NCBI RefSeq assembly: GCF_031198435.1
Contig: NZ_CP133548.1
Span: 1,986,501 to 2,050,500 of the forward strand
Source of the DNA: Pleionea litopenaei
GTDB taxonomy: Bacteria; Pseudomonadota; Gammaproteobacteria; Enterobacterales; Kangiellaceae
Direction of reading: 5' to 3'
Length of the DNA: 64,000 nucleotides
Part shown: in pieces, positions 13,394 through 22,459 of the stretch
Position numbering within the stretch: the stretch's first letter is position 1
Layout: each line of letters starts with the position of its first letter
Translations under genes and position numbers: made by a program
The notes under the pieces: generated by a model
What the model was told of the DNA's origin: nothing
Databases searched by the model: none
Seen by the model: the letters and a program-made list of their open reading frames with translations, nothing else

Positions 13394-14598
13394 TGTACTA
13401 GCTCAGACTTAATCTGACAGTTACCCGTTTTTCAATTGGTGTCTGTCAGTTTAGATTTGAGCTAGATTTTTGTCAGCCCAAATTCTCTTACCATCAATTA
13501 ATGTTTCATTGGGCGTTCGTCCACAACACATTTTTCCTTGATGGGTGCGTTCATTATTGTAGTAAACTATCCATTCGTCCAGATCCTTTTGAAGCTCATC
13601 CAGTGAACTGTATAATTTCTTCCGAAATGTAACCTGGTAGAACTCGTTCAATATCGTTTTATGGAATCGTTCGCAGATACCATTGGTTTGCGGTGACATT
13701 GCTTTAGTCTTTGTATGCTCGATGTCATTGATTGCTAAATACAGCTGATAGTCGTGATGTTCAACTTTTCCACAATACTCAGTGCCGCGATCCGTTAATA
13801 CTCGCAACATGGGTAACTCATGTTGCTGGAAGTAAGGTAGCACTTTGTCATTAAGTATGTCGGCTGCGGTAATAGGTGTTTTTGTGGTGTAGAGTTTGGC
13901 AAAGGCAACTTTGCTGTAAGTGTCGATGAAGGTTTGTTGGTAAATTCGTCCAACGCCCTTTAGGTTACCGACATAAAAGGTATCTTGTGAGCCTAAGTAG
14001 CCAGGGTGAGCTGTTTCAATCTCACCACAGGCTTCATCATCATTTTTCTTCTTCTCAAGTGCAGCTATTTGGCTATCGGTCAGTATGATGCCCTCTTTAG
14101 CAACCTTATCTTCCAGTGCCTTCAAGCGCTTCTTAAAGTTTTCTAGGTCATGCCTGAGCCATATCGACCGGACACCGCTCCCTGATACAAAGACTCCTTT
14201 CTTTCGCAACTCGTTACTGGTTCGGTGTTGGCCGTGTGCCGGAAACTCAATGGCATAATTGATAACCGCTGTTTCTGTGGCTTCATCAACGCGATTTTTA
14301 ACATTTGGGTTGCGACGGCTCTTGCTGATAAGGGCATCGATACCGCCTTCTTCGACCAGTTCTTGATAGCGATAAAATGTATCTCGTGATACGCCCATTA
14401 CCTTACAGGCTTTCGATACGTTCCCGAGTTCTTCTGCTAAGTTAAGTAAACCAGCTTTGTGTTTTATGATTGGGTTGTTAGTATGTAGCATGAGAGTTAC
14501 CTCTATAACGTTCTGATTTAAAGATTCGACACCTTTAATCAAAACGGGTAACTCTCACTTTTTCAAGTTGATGTGTCAGATTAAGTCGAGACTAATTC
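13394..14598 (-). mobile_element. IS481-family insertion sequence in intI, about 1.2 kb
   Basis: The element lies between two copies of AGAACAAC (13386-13393 and 14599-14606), an 8-bp target duplication. If the A at 14599 belongs to the element, the duplication is 7 bp. The ends are inverted repeats of about 27 bp (13394-13420 against 14573-14599) sharing ACTTAATCTGACA. The identical duplication and intact transposase point to a recent insertion. It carries one gene, on the - strand. Confidence 0.93.
13451..14491 (-). CDS. IS481-family transposase (346 aa)
   Basis: The N-terminal helix-turn-helix region (LAEELGNVSKACKVMGVSRD, followed by TFYRYQEL) binds the terminal repeats. The rve catalytic domain has Asp in TFIDTYSKVAF, Asp in VLTDRGTEYCG and Glu in NGICERFHKT, the DDE triad. 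The C-terminus YYNNERTHQGKMCCGRTP is typical of IS481 members. I prefer the ATG at 14489-14491 (MLHTNNPIIKHK), which lies inside the element, over the longer frame starting at 14542. The gene is intact. Confidence 0.93.
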   Translation of the reverse strand: MLHTNNPIIKHKAGLLNLAEELGNVSKACKVMGVSRDTFYRYQELVEEGGIDALISKSRRNPNVKNRVDEATETAVINYAIEFPAHGQHRTSNELRKKGVFVSGSGVRSIWLRHDLENFKKRLKALEDKVAKEGIILTDSQIAALEKKKNDDEACGEIETAHPGYLGSQDTFYVGNLKGVGRIYQQTFIDTYSKVAFAKLYTTKTPITAADILNDKVLPYFQQHELPMLRVLTDRGTEYCGKVEHHDYQLYLAINDIEHTKTKAMSPQTNGICERFHKTILNEFYQVTFRKKLYSSLDELQKDLDEWIVYYNNERTHQGKMCCGRTPNETLIDGKRIWADKNLAQI

Positions 14599-14673
14599 AG
14601 AACAACACAAATTTATACTCATGTTTTAAATCGAAATCCATCGGGGACATTGAGCCCTCTAGATAAGCTTTGA

Positions 14674-14918
14674 AACAGCTCAATAATGTCTGCTTTGCTT
14701 TGAATTTTCGCAAGGTCGGTGCTGGTTGCTTAGGTCTGCTTTAAGATACTACCCGAAGTCAGTCTTTCTGATGATATCAAACTATCAGTTACTGAAATGT
14801 AAGATTGATTCCAGACTAATCCACCAAACAAGCCACTCGCTTACGTTCCGTTTTTACGTCTTTTACCAACTCTATTTGTCTTGTTTATTTTTGCGACATT
14901 TATTTTTCGTCTTCGCAA
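14674..14918. other. Right flank of the integron, no gene seen
   Basis: About 245 bp between the end of intI and the Spy-like gene shows no convincing frame. From 14811 onward it is the partner of the diverged copy at 108-250. Confidence 0.5.
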
Positions 14919-15488
14919 CTACTCATGATGATGCTTATGCTTTCCATGCTGAGACGGATTAGAGTAGCCTCGAAGGCGATTATAAAGCTGAACTTGATGA
15001 GCGCTTAACAAATTCTTTTGAGTTAGATGAGCATTCACATGACAAGCTCGTAACTGCGCCTCTAATTGAACAATGTTTTCCAGTCGACTAATAACTTGCG
15101 CTTCTGTTACGCTTCCAACATTAAATAGCGTCTCTAACTCGCGCTCTGCATGAATCAACTGCTGACCAAGTTCGCGAGCTTGTTTGTTCATTTTAGAGAA
15201 GTTACTTTTTGTTTTAGCGAGTTGTTCCTCAGATAAGTCTAACTCTTCGGCTAACTCCAATACATGCTTAGGCCCTGGATAGCCATTCAGTTCAGCGACT
15301 TTGGCATAGCCCATTCCTTTGCCTTCGAGTAATCCTTCAATTCTATCTTTAGAAAGAGACTTAATCTCTCGTAATTCTTCACCTGAATAGTTTGTTTGTT
15401 CCGCCAATGTTGCTGAACAAAAAGTTGCTAGCATCAGATAAACTAGTACCGTATAAACTAATACCGGATAAACAAATAGTCGTTTCAT
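14919..15488 (-). CDS. Spy/CpxP/ZraP-like periplasmic protein with His-rich tail (189 aa)
   Basis: An N-terminal hydrophobic signal (VLVYLMLATFCSATLA, cleavage about residue 29) is followed by a helical domain with DLSEEQLAKTKSNFSKMNKQ and later RLENIVQLEAQLRACHVNAH. These paired helices with LT/SxxQ motifs are typical of the Spy/CpxP/ZraP periplasmic chaperone and metal-sensing family. The C-terminal tail HGKHKHHHE suggests zinc, copper or nickel binding. It probably acts in envelope stress or metal tolerance. A degenerate copy of its 3' end lies at 108-250. Confidence 0.75.
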   Translation of the reverse strand: MKRLFVYPVLVYTVLVYLMLATFCSATLAEQTNYSGEELREIKSLSKDRIEGLLEGKGMGYAKVAELNGYPGPKHVLELAEELDLSEEQLAKTKSNFSKMNKQARELGQQLIHAERELETLFNVGSVTEAQVISRLENIVQLEAQLRACHVNAHLTQKNLLSAHQVQLYNRLRGYSNPSQHGKHKHHHE

Positions 15489-15540
15489 ATTTTCACTCAG
15501 CTTGCGTCTTTTTCAGTTTTAGTTTCAGTTTCATAAAAAC

Positions 15541-15888
15541 TTATTTCGATGACGTTTTTTCTCGCCCAACAATCTTGATGAAGTAATAGTGAATAATAAA
15601 TACCAGAACAACAACGGGTACCAGTGCAAGTAAAATGTATTTAGGTTCTATAAATGGCTTCATTACAATGTAGGCAGCCATTCCGACAACGATTGGTATC
15701 ATAGAGGCCCAAGATACAGAAACACGCTTAGCACAGGATTGGCATTTGACTGACCGAGCAGGGCCTAACATAAACTTTCCCATGGCACTCATAGCCCGAT
15801 TGTTACAGTAAGGACATTGCACATACTTGGCATTTTTTTGCTTATCTACATTGCTATTTGGAGGCTGGTAGGGGTTTTCACTCGTCAT
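15541..15888 (-). CDS. Zinc-ribbon membrane protein of unknown function (115 aa)
   Basis: The cytoplasmic N-terminal part carries two CXXC knuckles (CPYCNNRAM and CQSCAKRVS, about residues 25-53) that would bind one zinc ion. Two membrane helices follow at about residues 60-77 and 85-105, and the tail is basic (KIVGREKTSSK). The layout of a proline-rich start (NPYQPPNSNVD), zinc ribbon and two helices is common in uncharacterised bacterial membrane proteins. Its function is unknown. It reads in the same direction as its neighbours, but with gaps that suggest its own expression. Confidence 0.7.
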   Translation of the reverse strand: MTSENPYQPPNSNVDKQKNAKYVQCPYCNNRAMSAMGKFMLGPARSVKCQSCAKRVSVSWASMIPIVVGMAAYIVMKPFIEPKYILLALVPVVVLVFIIHYYFIKIVGREKTSSK

Positions 15889-15926
15889 GTATTAAATGCT
15901 CTCTAAACTCAGTAAAATTACTATGC

Positions 15927-16151
15927 TTACTGTTCTTTTACTTCTACAACTTCAGGGTATTTTTCGCTAGCATGCTCATGATACATATCGTCTAAAAAGG
16001 TCACTAACTCACCTTCAGACAAATCATTTGGAATGACAATATCGGTTACTCTCGTTCGAACACCTGTGCCACTATCTAAAAATAAACGCCATTCTTCTGA
16101 ATTTCTCTGTACAACCATCTTTTTTCCAAAAACATTAAATTCAATTTCCAC
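15927..16151 (-). CDS. Small conserved hypothetical protein (74 aa)
   Basis: This is a soluble acidic protein, starting MEIEFNVFGKKMVVQRNSEEW. The motif DIVIPNDLSEGELVTFLDDM, followed by YHEHASEKYP, recalls a widespread family of about 70-aa proteins of unknown role (possibly DUF7661, from memory). It has a beta-rich N-terminal half and a C-terminal helix. There are no catalytic residues I can name. It lies directly downstream of the YidD-like gene on the same strand, 26 bp away, so the two may be cotranscribed. Confidence 0.65.
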   Translation of the reverse strand: MEIEFNVFGKKMVVQRNSEEWRLFLDSGTGVRTRVTDIVIPNDLSEGELVTFLDDMYHEHASEKYPEVVEVKEQ

Positions 16152-16177
16152 AAGCGTTCAAGTCCTTCTTCTACTTT

Positions 16178-16549
16178 TTAAAACCGCCACCAGAAAGAGC
16201 CGTCGCACGGTAAATCCATGTCACAGTTTTTCGCTTTGGAGCAAGAACCAATATCGCACATCCCCGATGGGTCACAATTGTTGTAGCATTTGTCCTTGTC
16301 TTTCTTTTTATCTTTCTTATTGTTTACTCTTTCTTCTTGCTTATGCTCTAAGTAAGCTAGTTTGCAGCGCTCAAATCGTCTTCTGATCAATCCGAATCCG
16401 CCGATAACACCCCGACGATTAATGATTTTTATTACCGCAGTGGAGCAAGAGTCAACACCATGCAGTGCGGCATGAGCACAACGAAATCCTTTGTATGGAG
16501 AAATCCATTTTTGATAAATTCGAATGAAATAAATAACAAGAAACTTCAA
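16178..16549 (-). CDS. YidD-like membrane insertion factor paralogue with Cys-rich tail (123 aa)
   Basis: The N-terminal 55 residues match YidD (IRIYQKWISPYKGFRCAHAA, later SCSTAVIKII), a small membrane-associated factor that assists YidC-dependent protein insertion. The canonical gene lies next to rpmH and rnpA, so this copy is a paralogue. After a basic linker (NNKKDKKKDKDK) comes a C-terminal stretch with six cysteines in about 28 residues (CYNNCDPSGMC, DIGSC, NCDMDLPC). Typical YidD lacks it. The tail might bind metal or form disulfides. Confidence 0.75.
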   Translation of the reverse strand: MKFLVIYFIRIYQKWISPYKGFRCAHAALHGVDSCSTAVIKIINRRGVIGGFGLIRRRFERCKLAYLEHKQEERVNNKKDKKKDKDKCYNNCDPSGMCDIGSCSKAKNCDMDLPCDGSFWWRF

Positions 16550-16634
16550 TCCAATTCCTTATGAGTTATCGATCGGCTTCTCTTAATAAAATAGATTACT
16601 AACGATTCATTTCAAATCATTTACAAGCGCATCC

Positions 16635-16664
16635 AGTCTCAATCTAATTGCTTAGACTGAGACT
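16635..16664. other. Inverted repeat hairpin
   Basis: A 13-bp stem with one mismatch (AGTCTCAATCTAA and TTAGACTGAGACT) encloses a TTGC loop, 19 bp downstream of the 16683-16907 gene. There is no T-run on the - strand side, so terminator function is uncertain. Confidence 0.45.
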
Positions 16665-16682
16665 TTATAGCGTTCAACCCGA

Positions 16683-16907
16683 CTAGGCTTCCGCTTGTGC
16701 TTCTTCTGCATTATCAGATGACATGCCTGCTTTAAACATAAGATACCCAATAAGCATCTCTATGTATGCAGAATACTTCCAAAGTAGATCCGGAAGATTT
16801 ACTCCTACATACTGACCCCAAAGGTCAAACTCCATAAAGCTACCAACGAGATCAACCGCGCCAAAGATAAAAAGAATAGCCCCTAAGATAATTAATACAT
16901 TTTTCAT
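16683..16907 (-). CDS. Small membrane protein (74 aa)
   Basis: The ATG at 16905-16907, behind AAGGAAATAACA, starts MKNVLIILGAILFIFGAVDL. Two hydrophobic helices lie at about residues 4-25 and 43-62, separated by a short periplasmic loop (WGQYVGVNLPD), and an acidic tail (DNAEEAQAEA) follows. I rejected the longer open frame to 17069 because it lacks a ribosome binding site and has unlikely composition. No family or function was recognised. Confidence 0.65.
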   Translation of the reverse strand: MKNVLIILGAILFIFGAVDLVGSFMEFDLWGQYVGVNLPDLLWKYSAYIEMLIGYLMFKAGMSSDNAEEAQAEA

Positions 16908-17140
16908 TGTTATTTCCTTGTTTTGTTTTCTAAACGTTTTATTTTTACAGAGTGCAGATCGCTTTTTGTCTTGAATATCAAAAAAGTCGTCTGTCTCAGA
17001 GGTCGAGATACAAAAAATATTCCTTAAAATTAATACGAATCCATTATCTCGATTATTTCGACTATACATTATCTCTAATCGTTATGAAAGCATCGGTTTT
17101 GCTGGTAGGAAACCTGCTGAACCTGATGAAAGGCTTATAC

Positions 17141-17989
17141 TTATGGTATTCCGCCTAGTGTATAAGAAACGGCATCTTCTAGGTCTTCTTCGTCGTACTC
17201 GCTTAATCCAAGAAAGCCGAGAACCGACAGCTTTATGATATCCCACTCATAATCCTTCGGAGCATCTCCTAAGCGCTGATACAACCGGACCATATGCTCA
17301 GAGATTTTTAATACCGACACGAGTGACTTCAACTTTGGATTTTCAATACTGGAATCATCCAGTAAGCGTTCAACACTGTGATGATTTTGCACCGCTTCCG
17401 AAATGAGTTTCGGAAGTTTCCAAACTCGGGTTAAACGATAGCCCGCAGCGGCATGATGCATGCCTATGTTTTTGAACTCTTCGCGAGTGATCTTACCGTC
17501 AGGACGGGCATAGGAGGCTTTGATAATCTCGCCGTAATTTTTTACTTTTTGAGCGATGATTGGCACTCCTGAATTATGGAAAAGGCCAAGCGTATAGGCT
17601 TCGTCGGTTAATCCGAGGTTTAATTGACGACATACAGCAGACGAAACAACTGCGACCGCTGAACTCGACTCCCAAAATTGCTCCATATTAATGGACGTAG
17701 AAATATCGGCCATTGAGGATTTTAGCAACATGGATTTAACAATATTGACCACTCGATCAATCCCCAACAGAATAACCGCTTGATTGATGGAGGCAATGCG
17801 AGCACTTAGACCAAAGTAAGGCGAGTTGACCGTTTTCATCACTGCCGCACTAACGCCAGGATCCGAGCTGATCTTTTGGGCGATCTCATCGAGATCGGTA
17901 CCCGCCATACGAATTTCATCAATGAGTTTTGGTTGCGGGGGAATGTAAACCCCTTTTAGGATATCGTCAGGCATAAGGAATAAATTCAA
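17141..17989 (-). CDS. HDOD domain signalling protein (282 aa)
   Basis: The protein is almost entirely an HDOD domain, a relative of HD phosphohydrolases that often lacks metal ligands and acts as a signalling scaffold. It contains IAQKISSDPGVSAAVMKTVN followed by SPYFGLSARIASINQAVILL, a classic HDOD start, then LGLFHNSGVPIIAQK and HHAAAGYRLTRVWKLP. Many HDOD proteins take part in cyclic-di-GMP, stress or virulence control. It stands alone between a small membrane gene and parC, so its target cannot be inferred. The start lies after a purine-rich region. Confidence 0.85.
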   Translation of the reverse strand: MNLFLMPDDILKGVYIPPQPKLIDEIRMAGTDLDEIAQKISSDPGVSAAVMKTVNSPYFGLSARIASINQAVILLGIDRVVNIVKSMLLKSSMADISTSINMEQFWESSSAVAVVSSAVCRQLNLGLTDEAYTLGLFHNSGVPIIAQKVKNYGEIIKASYARPDGKITREEFKNIGMHHAAAGYRLTRVWKLPKLISEAVQNHHSVERLLDDSSIENPKLKSLVSVLKISEHMVRLYQRLGDAPKDYEWDIIKLSVLGFLGLSEYDEEDLEDAVSYTLGGIP

Positions 17990-18049
17990 CGGACTAATTC
18001 ATTAAGAATAGAAGAATTTACTCATTTATCCACTTCGAATGGTCTGAAA

Positions 18050-18070
18050 AAGAGGAGGCAAGCCTCCTCG
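18050..18070 (-). terminator. Rho-independent terminator after parC
   Basis: The stem GAGGAGGC/GCCTCCTC (18052-18069) is followed on the - strand by TTTTTC. It ends the parE-parC transcription unit. Confidence 0.8.
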
Positions 18071-18118
18071 ATGCACCTAGAAAGATTTGAACACCATTGA
18101 TGGTCAGCAGTCGCTAAA

Positions 18119-20362
18119 CTAATTATTCTCTACTTCGAGTTTATCGACCTTCTGGAAGCCGCGAGGTAGTTTGTTACCACGACGTCCACGTTCTCCGCGA
18201 TAATGCTCGAGATCTTTCATTTTCATTCTCAGGTGTCGCTTGCCGCTGTGAACGATGAGTTCATCATTTTCTGATACAACAGAAATATCGACCACAAACT
18301 CTTCGCGTGTCATCACTCGAGCAGCAGGAATACTGATTATTTTGTTACCTTTACCTTTCGCTAAACATGGTAAGTCTCGTAATGGAAACACCAGTAATCG
18401 ACCTTCATTCGTCACCGCAACACAGTTTTGGGTTTCATAATCAAGTACCGGTTTCGGTGTAATGACTTTCGCGCCTTTTGGAAGATTAAGCAGTGCTTTA
18501 CCGTTCTTGTTTCGCGTGACGAAATCTTCAAACTTTGCCACAAAACCATAGCCTGCGTCTGAAGATACCAAGTAGAGGTCATCATTTTGACCCATCAAGG
18601 TCGTGGTAAAGATAGCACCAGCTATTGGGTTAAAGCGGCCCGACAGCGGCTCTCCTTGTCCTCTCGCAGAAGGTAGTGTATGCGCCGCTAATGCGTAACT
18701 ACGACCCGTTGAGTCAAAAAATACCGCTTGTTGATTACTCTTACCTTCGGCACTCGATAAATACTGATCACCTGACTTATAACTCAATTTTTCAGCATCA
18801 ATATCGTGGCCTTTTGCACAACGCACCCAACCTTTGTCTGACAGAACAACCGTCACCGGTTCGGTCGGCATTAAATCGGTTTCATCAAGTGCTTTTGCTT
18901 CTGCTCGAGCAACGATGGGTGAACGACGATCATCGCCGAACTCATCCGCGGCTTCTTGAATTTCTTTCTTCACTAAGGTTTTAAGACGACGCGCAGAACC
19001 TAAGGTTTTTTCAAGTTGCTCGCGCTCTTTCGCTAGCTCATCTTGCTCGCCACGAATTTTCATTTCTTCTAAACGAGCTAACTGTCTTAATTTGGTATCA
19101 AGAATGTAATTCGCTTGCAGTTCGGTCAGCTCAAAGCGCTTCATTAACTCTAGCTTAGGTTCATCTTCCGTACGAATAATGTGAATGACTTCGTCGATAT
19201 TTAAAAACGCTATCAACATCCCTTCTAAAAGATGCAGGCGCTCATTCACTTTATTTAAACGATGTTGCAAACGACGACGGGTTGTTTCCGTACGAAACTC
19301 TAGCCACTCACTGAGAAATCGATTGAGCGGTTTAACCTGAGGTTTGTTATCGATACCAATAACGTTCACATTAACGCGATAATTTTTTTCTAAATCGGTC
19401 GTTGCGAATAAATGATGCATTAACGCTTCTGTATCAATACGGTTAGAACGCGGAACAATGACAAACCGTGTTGGCGTTTCATGATCTGACTCATCTCGAA
19501 TATCACTGACCATGGGTAACTTCTTGGCTTGCATTTGTTGCGCAATTTGCTCCATCACGCGATTACCAGAAACTTGATGAGGTAATGCGGTAATCACCAC
19601 TTCACCATCTTCAGTGTGGTATTTCGCGCGCATTTTAATACTGCCGCGTCCAGTCTCATACACTTTTAAGATATCGTCTTTCGAAGTGATGATTTCAGCT
19701 TCAGTCGGAAAGTCAGGTCCCTTTACAATTTGATTTAAGTCCGACACCGATGCCTTTGGATTATCGAGCAAGTGAATACACGCATCAGCAACTTCTCGTA
19801 AATTGTGCGGAGGAATATCGGTCGCCATACCAACCGCAATTCCGGTCGTGCCATTTAACAACAAATTAGGCAGTCGAGCAGGAAGTATTTCTGGCTCGCG
19901 CATGGTTCCGTCGAAGTTTGGAACCCAGTCAACGGTACCTTGTCCCAACTCACTCAACAAAACTTCTGCATAAGGAGACAGTCGAGATTCGGTATATCGC
20001 ATCGCCGCGAACGACTTAGGATCATCAGGTGATCCCCAGTTGCCTTGACCATCAACCAAGGGATAGCGGTAAGAAAATGGCTGAGCCATTAACACCATCG
20101 CTTCGTAGCATGCAGAATCACCATGGGGATGAAACTTACCCAATACGTCACCCACCGTACGGGCAGACTTCTTGTATTTCGATGTCGCTTTTAAACCCAA
20201 CTCGCTCATGGCATAAACGATGCGCCGTTGTACTGGTTTAAGTCCGTCGCCAATATGGGGCAATGCACGATCCATAATGACGTACATCGAGTAGTTGAGA
20301 TAGGCCTTTTCAGTAAACTCGGCTAGCGACTGACGCTCAACACCTTCAAAGTTAAAATCCAT
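18119..20362 (-). CDS. parC: DNA topoisomerase IV subunit A (747 aa)
   Basis: ParC is the DNA-breaking subunit of topoisomerase IV, which unlinks daughter chromosomes. The winged-helix/tower domain includes [20 protein letters not shown], with the Ser and Glu of the quinolone-resistance region as in susceptible enzymes. The catalytic Tyr is in [12 protein letters not shown] (about residue 120). The C-terminal beta-propeller begins at about residue 490. The length equals that of E. coli ParC. It lies 17 bp downstream of parE on the same strand, so both subunits are made from one operon. Confidence 0.97.
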   Translation of the reverse strand: MDFNFEGVERQSLAEFTEKAYLNYSMYVIMDRALPHIGDGLKPVQRRIVYAMSELGLKATSKYKKSARTVGDVLGKFHPHGDSACYEAMVLMAQPFSYRYPLVDGQGNWGSPDDPKSFAAMRYTESRLSPYAEVLLSELGQGTVDWVPNFDGTMREPEILPARLPNLLLNGTTGIAVGMATDIPPHNLREVADACIHLLDNPKASVSDLNQIVKGPDFPTEAEIITSKDDILKVYETGRGSIKMRAKYHTEDGEVVITALPHQVSGNRVMEQIAQQMQAKKLPMVSDIRDESDHETPTRFVIVPRSNRIDTEALMHHLFATTDLEKNYRVNVNVIGIDNKPQVKPLNRFLSEWLEFRTETTRRRLQHRLNKVNERLHLLEGMLIAFLNIDEVIHIIRTEDEPKLELMKRFELTELQANYILDTKLRQLARLEEMKIRGEQDELAKEREQLEKTLGSARRLKTLVKKEIQEAADEFGDDRRSPIVARAEAKALDETDLMPTEPVTVVLSDKGWVRCAKGHDIDAEKLSYKSGDQYLSSAEGKSNQQAVFFDSTGRSYALAAHTLPSARGQGEPLSGRFNPIAGAIFTTTLMGQNDDLYLVSSDAGYGFVAKFEDFVTRNKNGKALLNLPKGAKVITPKPVLDYETQNCVAVTNEGRLLVFPLRDLPCLAKGKGNKIISIPAARVMTREEFVVDISVVSENDELIVHSGKRHLRMKMKDLEHYRGERGRRGNKLPRGFQKVDKLEVENN

Positions 20363-20379
20363 CGTTCTAATCTACCTCG

Positions 20380-22263
20380 TTATACTTCCGCCAAGTTGCC
20401 CTTGGTCTCTAACCAACTTTTTCGATCACTCGCTCGTTTTTTACCGAGCAACATGTCCATCATTTGTTCGGTTGCGGCAATGTCTTCGATTGAAAGCTGA
20501 ACCAATCGTCGAGTATCACGAGCCATGGTGGTCTCCCGTAATTGTCCAGGGTTCATCTCACCTAAACCTTTAAAGCGCTGAACATTGACCTTGCCACGTT
20601 TTTTCTCTGCCTCTATGCGGTCGAGAATGCCATTCTTTTCATCTTCATCTAGGGCGTAAAAAACTTCTTTACCAACATCGATACGATATAAAGGAGGCAT
20701 GGCCATATACAAGTGGCCTTGCTCAACCAGTGGTTGAAAATGCTTTACGAATAACGCGCATAACAAGGTTGCAATATGCAATCCATCTGAGTCAGCATCG
20801 GCCAAAATACAGACCTTACCGTAGCGTAACTTGCTTAAATCGTCGGAATTTGGATCTAAGCCTATCGCCACCGAAATATCGTGGACCTCTTGCGACGCTA
20901 AAATATCGTGGGCATCAACCTCCCAGGTGTTCAATATTTTCCCGCGTAGCGGCATAATGGCCTGATAATCTTTATCTCGAGCTTGTTTTGCACTACCTCC
21001 CGCTGAATCTCCCTCAACTAAAAATAATTCAGAGTTCATGGGCTCTTGGCCAATACAGTCGGCGAGTTTTCCAGGTAATGCAGGACCAGAAGTGACTTTC
21101 TTACGCGCAACTTTTTTTCCTGCTCGTAAACGTTTGTGCGCATTGCTGATTGCCAGCTCCGCCAACTTGTCACCCAAATCTGCGTGCTGGTTCAACCACA
21201 AACTGAAAGCATCTTTGACCACGCCAGAAACAAAGGCGGCACATTGTCGAGACGAAAGTCGCTCTTTCGTTTGCCCGCTAAACTGCGGATCTTCCAGTTT
21301 CACCGATAAGACGTAACTTAAGCGGTCCCACACATCTTCCGGCGCTAATTTCACACCACGAGGCAACAAATTTCGGAACTCGCAAAACTCGCGCATCGCT
21401 TCGAGTAATCCGGTTCTTAAGCCATTAACGTGCGTACCACCCAGCGCCGTAGGTATCAGGTTGACGTAGCTTTCGGCCAGCATCTCGCCACCTTCGGGTA
21501 ACCAATGCAATGCCCAATCAACGGCTTCAGACTGGCTCGAAAAGCTTCCGACAAAGGGCTCTTCAGGCAAAGTCTCAAAGCCTTCGGCTGACGCTGCGAC
21601 ATAGTCAGTTAAACCATTCTCATAAAACCATTCGAATGTTTCGCCATTGATATTGTCACTCAGCTTAACTTTTAAGCCTGGACACAAAACCGCTTTGGCT
21701 TTCAATAAATGCTTTAAGCGAGGAACTGAAAACTTTGCCGAATCAAAATACTTAGGATCAGGCCAAAAAGTGACGGTTGTGCCCGTATTGCGCTTACCAA
21801 CTTCACCGATAACTTTTAAATCAGAGGCCTTGTCGCCATGCTCAAACGCCATCATTTGCTCGACGCCATCACGTCTTACGCGAACTTCAACACGCTTAGA
21901 TAACGCATTAACAACACTAATCCCAACACCATGTAAGCCGCCCGAAAACTGGTAGTTCTTGTTTGAGAACTTTCCGCCGGCATGCAACTTGGTCAAAATC
22001 AGCTCGACGCCGGGAATCCCCTCTTCGGGATGAATATCGGTAGGCATGCCACGGCCATCATCAGCCACTGACATGGAGCCATCTTTTTCGATAGAAATAT
22101 GAATGACCTTACAGTGACCTGCCAGTGCTTCATCGACACTGTTATCGATAACCTCTTGGCCCAAGTGATTGGGTCGGGCGGTGTCTGTGTACATTCCAGG
22201 TCGCTTTTTAACCGGTTCTAAACCGTTTAAAACTTCAATGGAATCGGCTGTATATTGACTCAT
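20380..22263 (-). CDS. parE: DNA topoisomerase IV subunit B (627 aa)
   Basis: ParE is the ATPase subunit of topoisomerase IV. The GHKL ATP-binding fold shows VIDNSVDEALAG, VADDGRGMPTDIHPEEG and GGLHGVGISVVNALS. The TOPRIM domain has ELFLVEGDSAGGSAKQARD and the metal-binding ILADADSDGLHIATLL. The length is normal and the frame clean. It is upstream of parC in one unit. In E. coli yqiA lies between cpdA and parE. Here that interval (22264-22459) is non-coding, so yqiA is missing at this spot. Confidence 0.97.
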   Translation of the reverse strand: MSQYTADSIEVLNGLEPVKKRPGMYTDTARPNHLGQEVIDNSVDEALAGHCKVIHISIEKDGSMSVADDGRGMPTDIHPEEGIPGVELILTKLHAGGKFSNKNYQFSGGLHGVGISVVNALSKRVEVRVRRDGVEQMMAFEHGDKASDLKVIGEVGKRNTGTTVTFWPDPKYFDSAKFSVPRLKHLLKAKAVLCPGLKVKLSDNINGETFEWFYENGLTDYVAASAEGFETLPEEPFVGSFSSQSEAVDWALHWLPEGGEMLAESYVNLIPTALGGTHVNGLRTGLLEAMREFCEFRNLLPRGVKLAPEDVWDRLSYVLSVKLEDPQFSGQTKERLSSRQCAAFVSGVVKDAFSLWLNQHADLGDKLAELAISNAHKRLRAGKKVARKKVTSGPALPGKLADCIGQEPMNSELFLVEGDSAGGSAKQARDKDYQAIMPLRGKILNTWEVDAHDILASQEVHDISVAIGLDPNSDDLSKLRYGKVCILADADSDGLHIATLLCALFVKHFQPLVEQGHLYMAMPPLYRIDVGKEVFYALDEDEKNGILDRIEAEKKRGKVNVQRFKGLGEMNPGQLRETTMARDTRRLVQLSIEDIAATEQMMDMLLGKKRASDRKSWLETKGNLAEV

Positions 22264-22459
22264 ATTGATTGGCTTATTCTTAACTAGGTCTAGCGCCTAA
22301 TGTTGGCGATTTCATTTCGAGTTGGCAAGTCTTTCTGTGTGCTCAATTGCGGATAACTGCAGATTGCGGTGCGAATTGATTAGATAATCGACAATAGGCG
22401 AGCATATTTTAAACAGCTCTATCATAACTTATCGATTGAGGGGCTATCAAAGACCGCTA

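Larger units (their letters stand above)
365..14673. mobile_element. Sedentary chromosomal integron: cassette array, attI region and split intI
   Basis: The element consists of a tyrosine integrase gene on the + strand at the right, an attI/promoter region at about 12223-12491, and about 20 small - strand genes. Each gene is followed at its 3' side by an imperfect inverted repeat. On the + strand these repeats read TAACGCY near the next gene start and GTTAG/GTTAT at the stop of the gene, as expected of attC R' and R'' boxes. All cassette genes point away from intI, the standard arrangement. Three insertion sequences (IS3, IS1111-type, IS481 families) lie inside. No attC is visible left of 365, so the whole array seems to be in the window. 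Confidence 0.93.
12492..14673 (+). pseudogene. intI: Integron integrase IntI, split by an IS481-family element
   Basis: This tyrosine recombinase captures and excises cassettes by recombining attC with attI. Catalytic residues visible are Arg in GTGLRKTEIH, the HVFRHSFATHLLESGAD box (His-x-x-Arg, His) and, beyond the insertion, the nucleophilic Tyr in QIYTHV. The IntI-specific patch is present (ALAWQWVFPS ... RRHHVHPS). The element interrupts the gene after VRTT. Translation then reads VLAQT and stops at 13412, losing the Tyr. Removing the element and one target duplication restores 322 aa, ending NRNPSGTLSPLDKL at 14673. AAGGAGGA precedes the ATG. The truncated protein cannot recombine. Confidence 0.95.
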
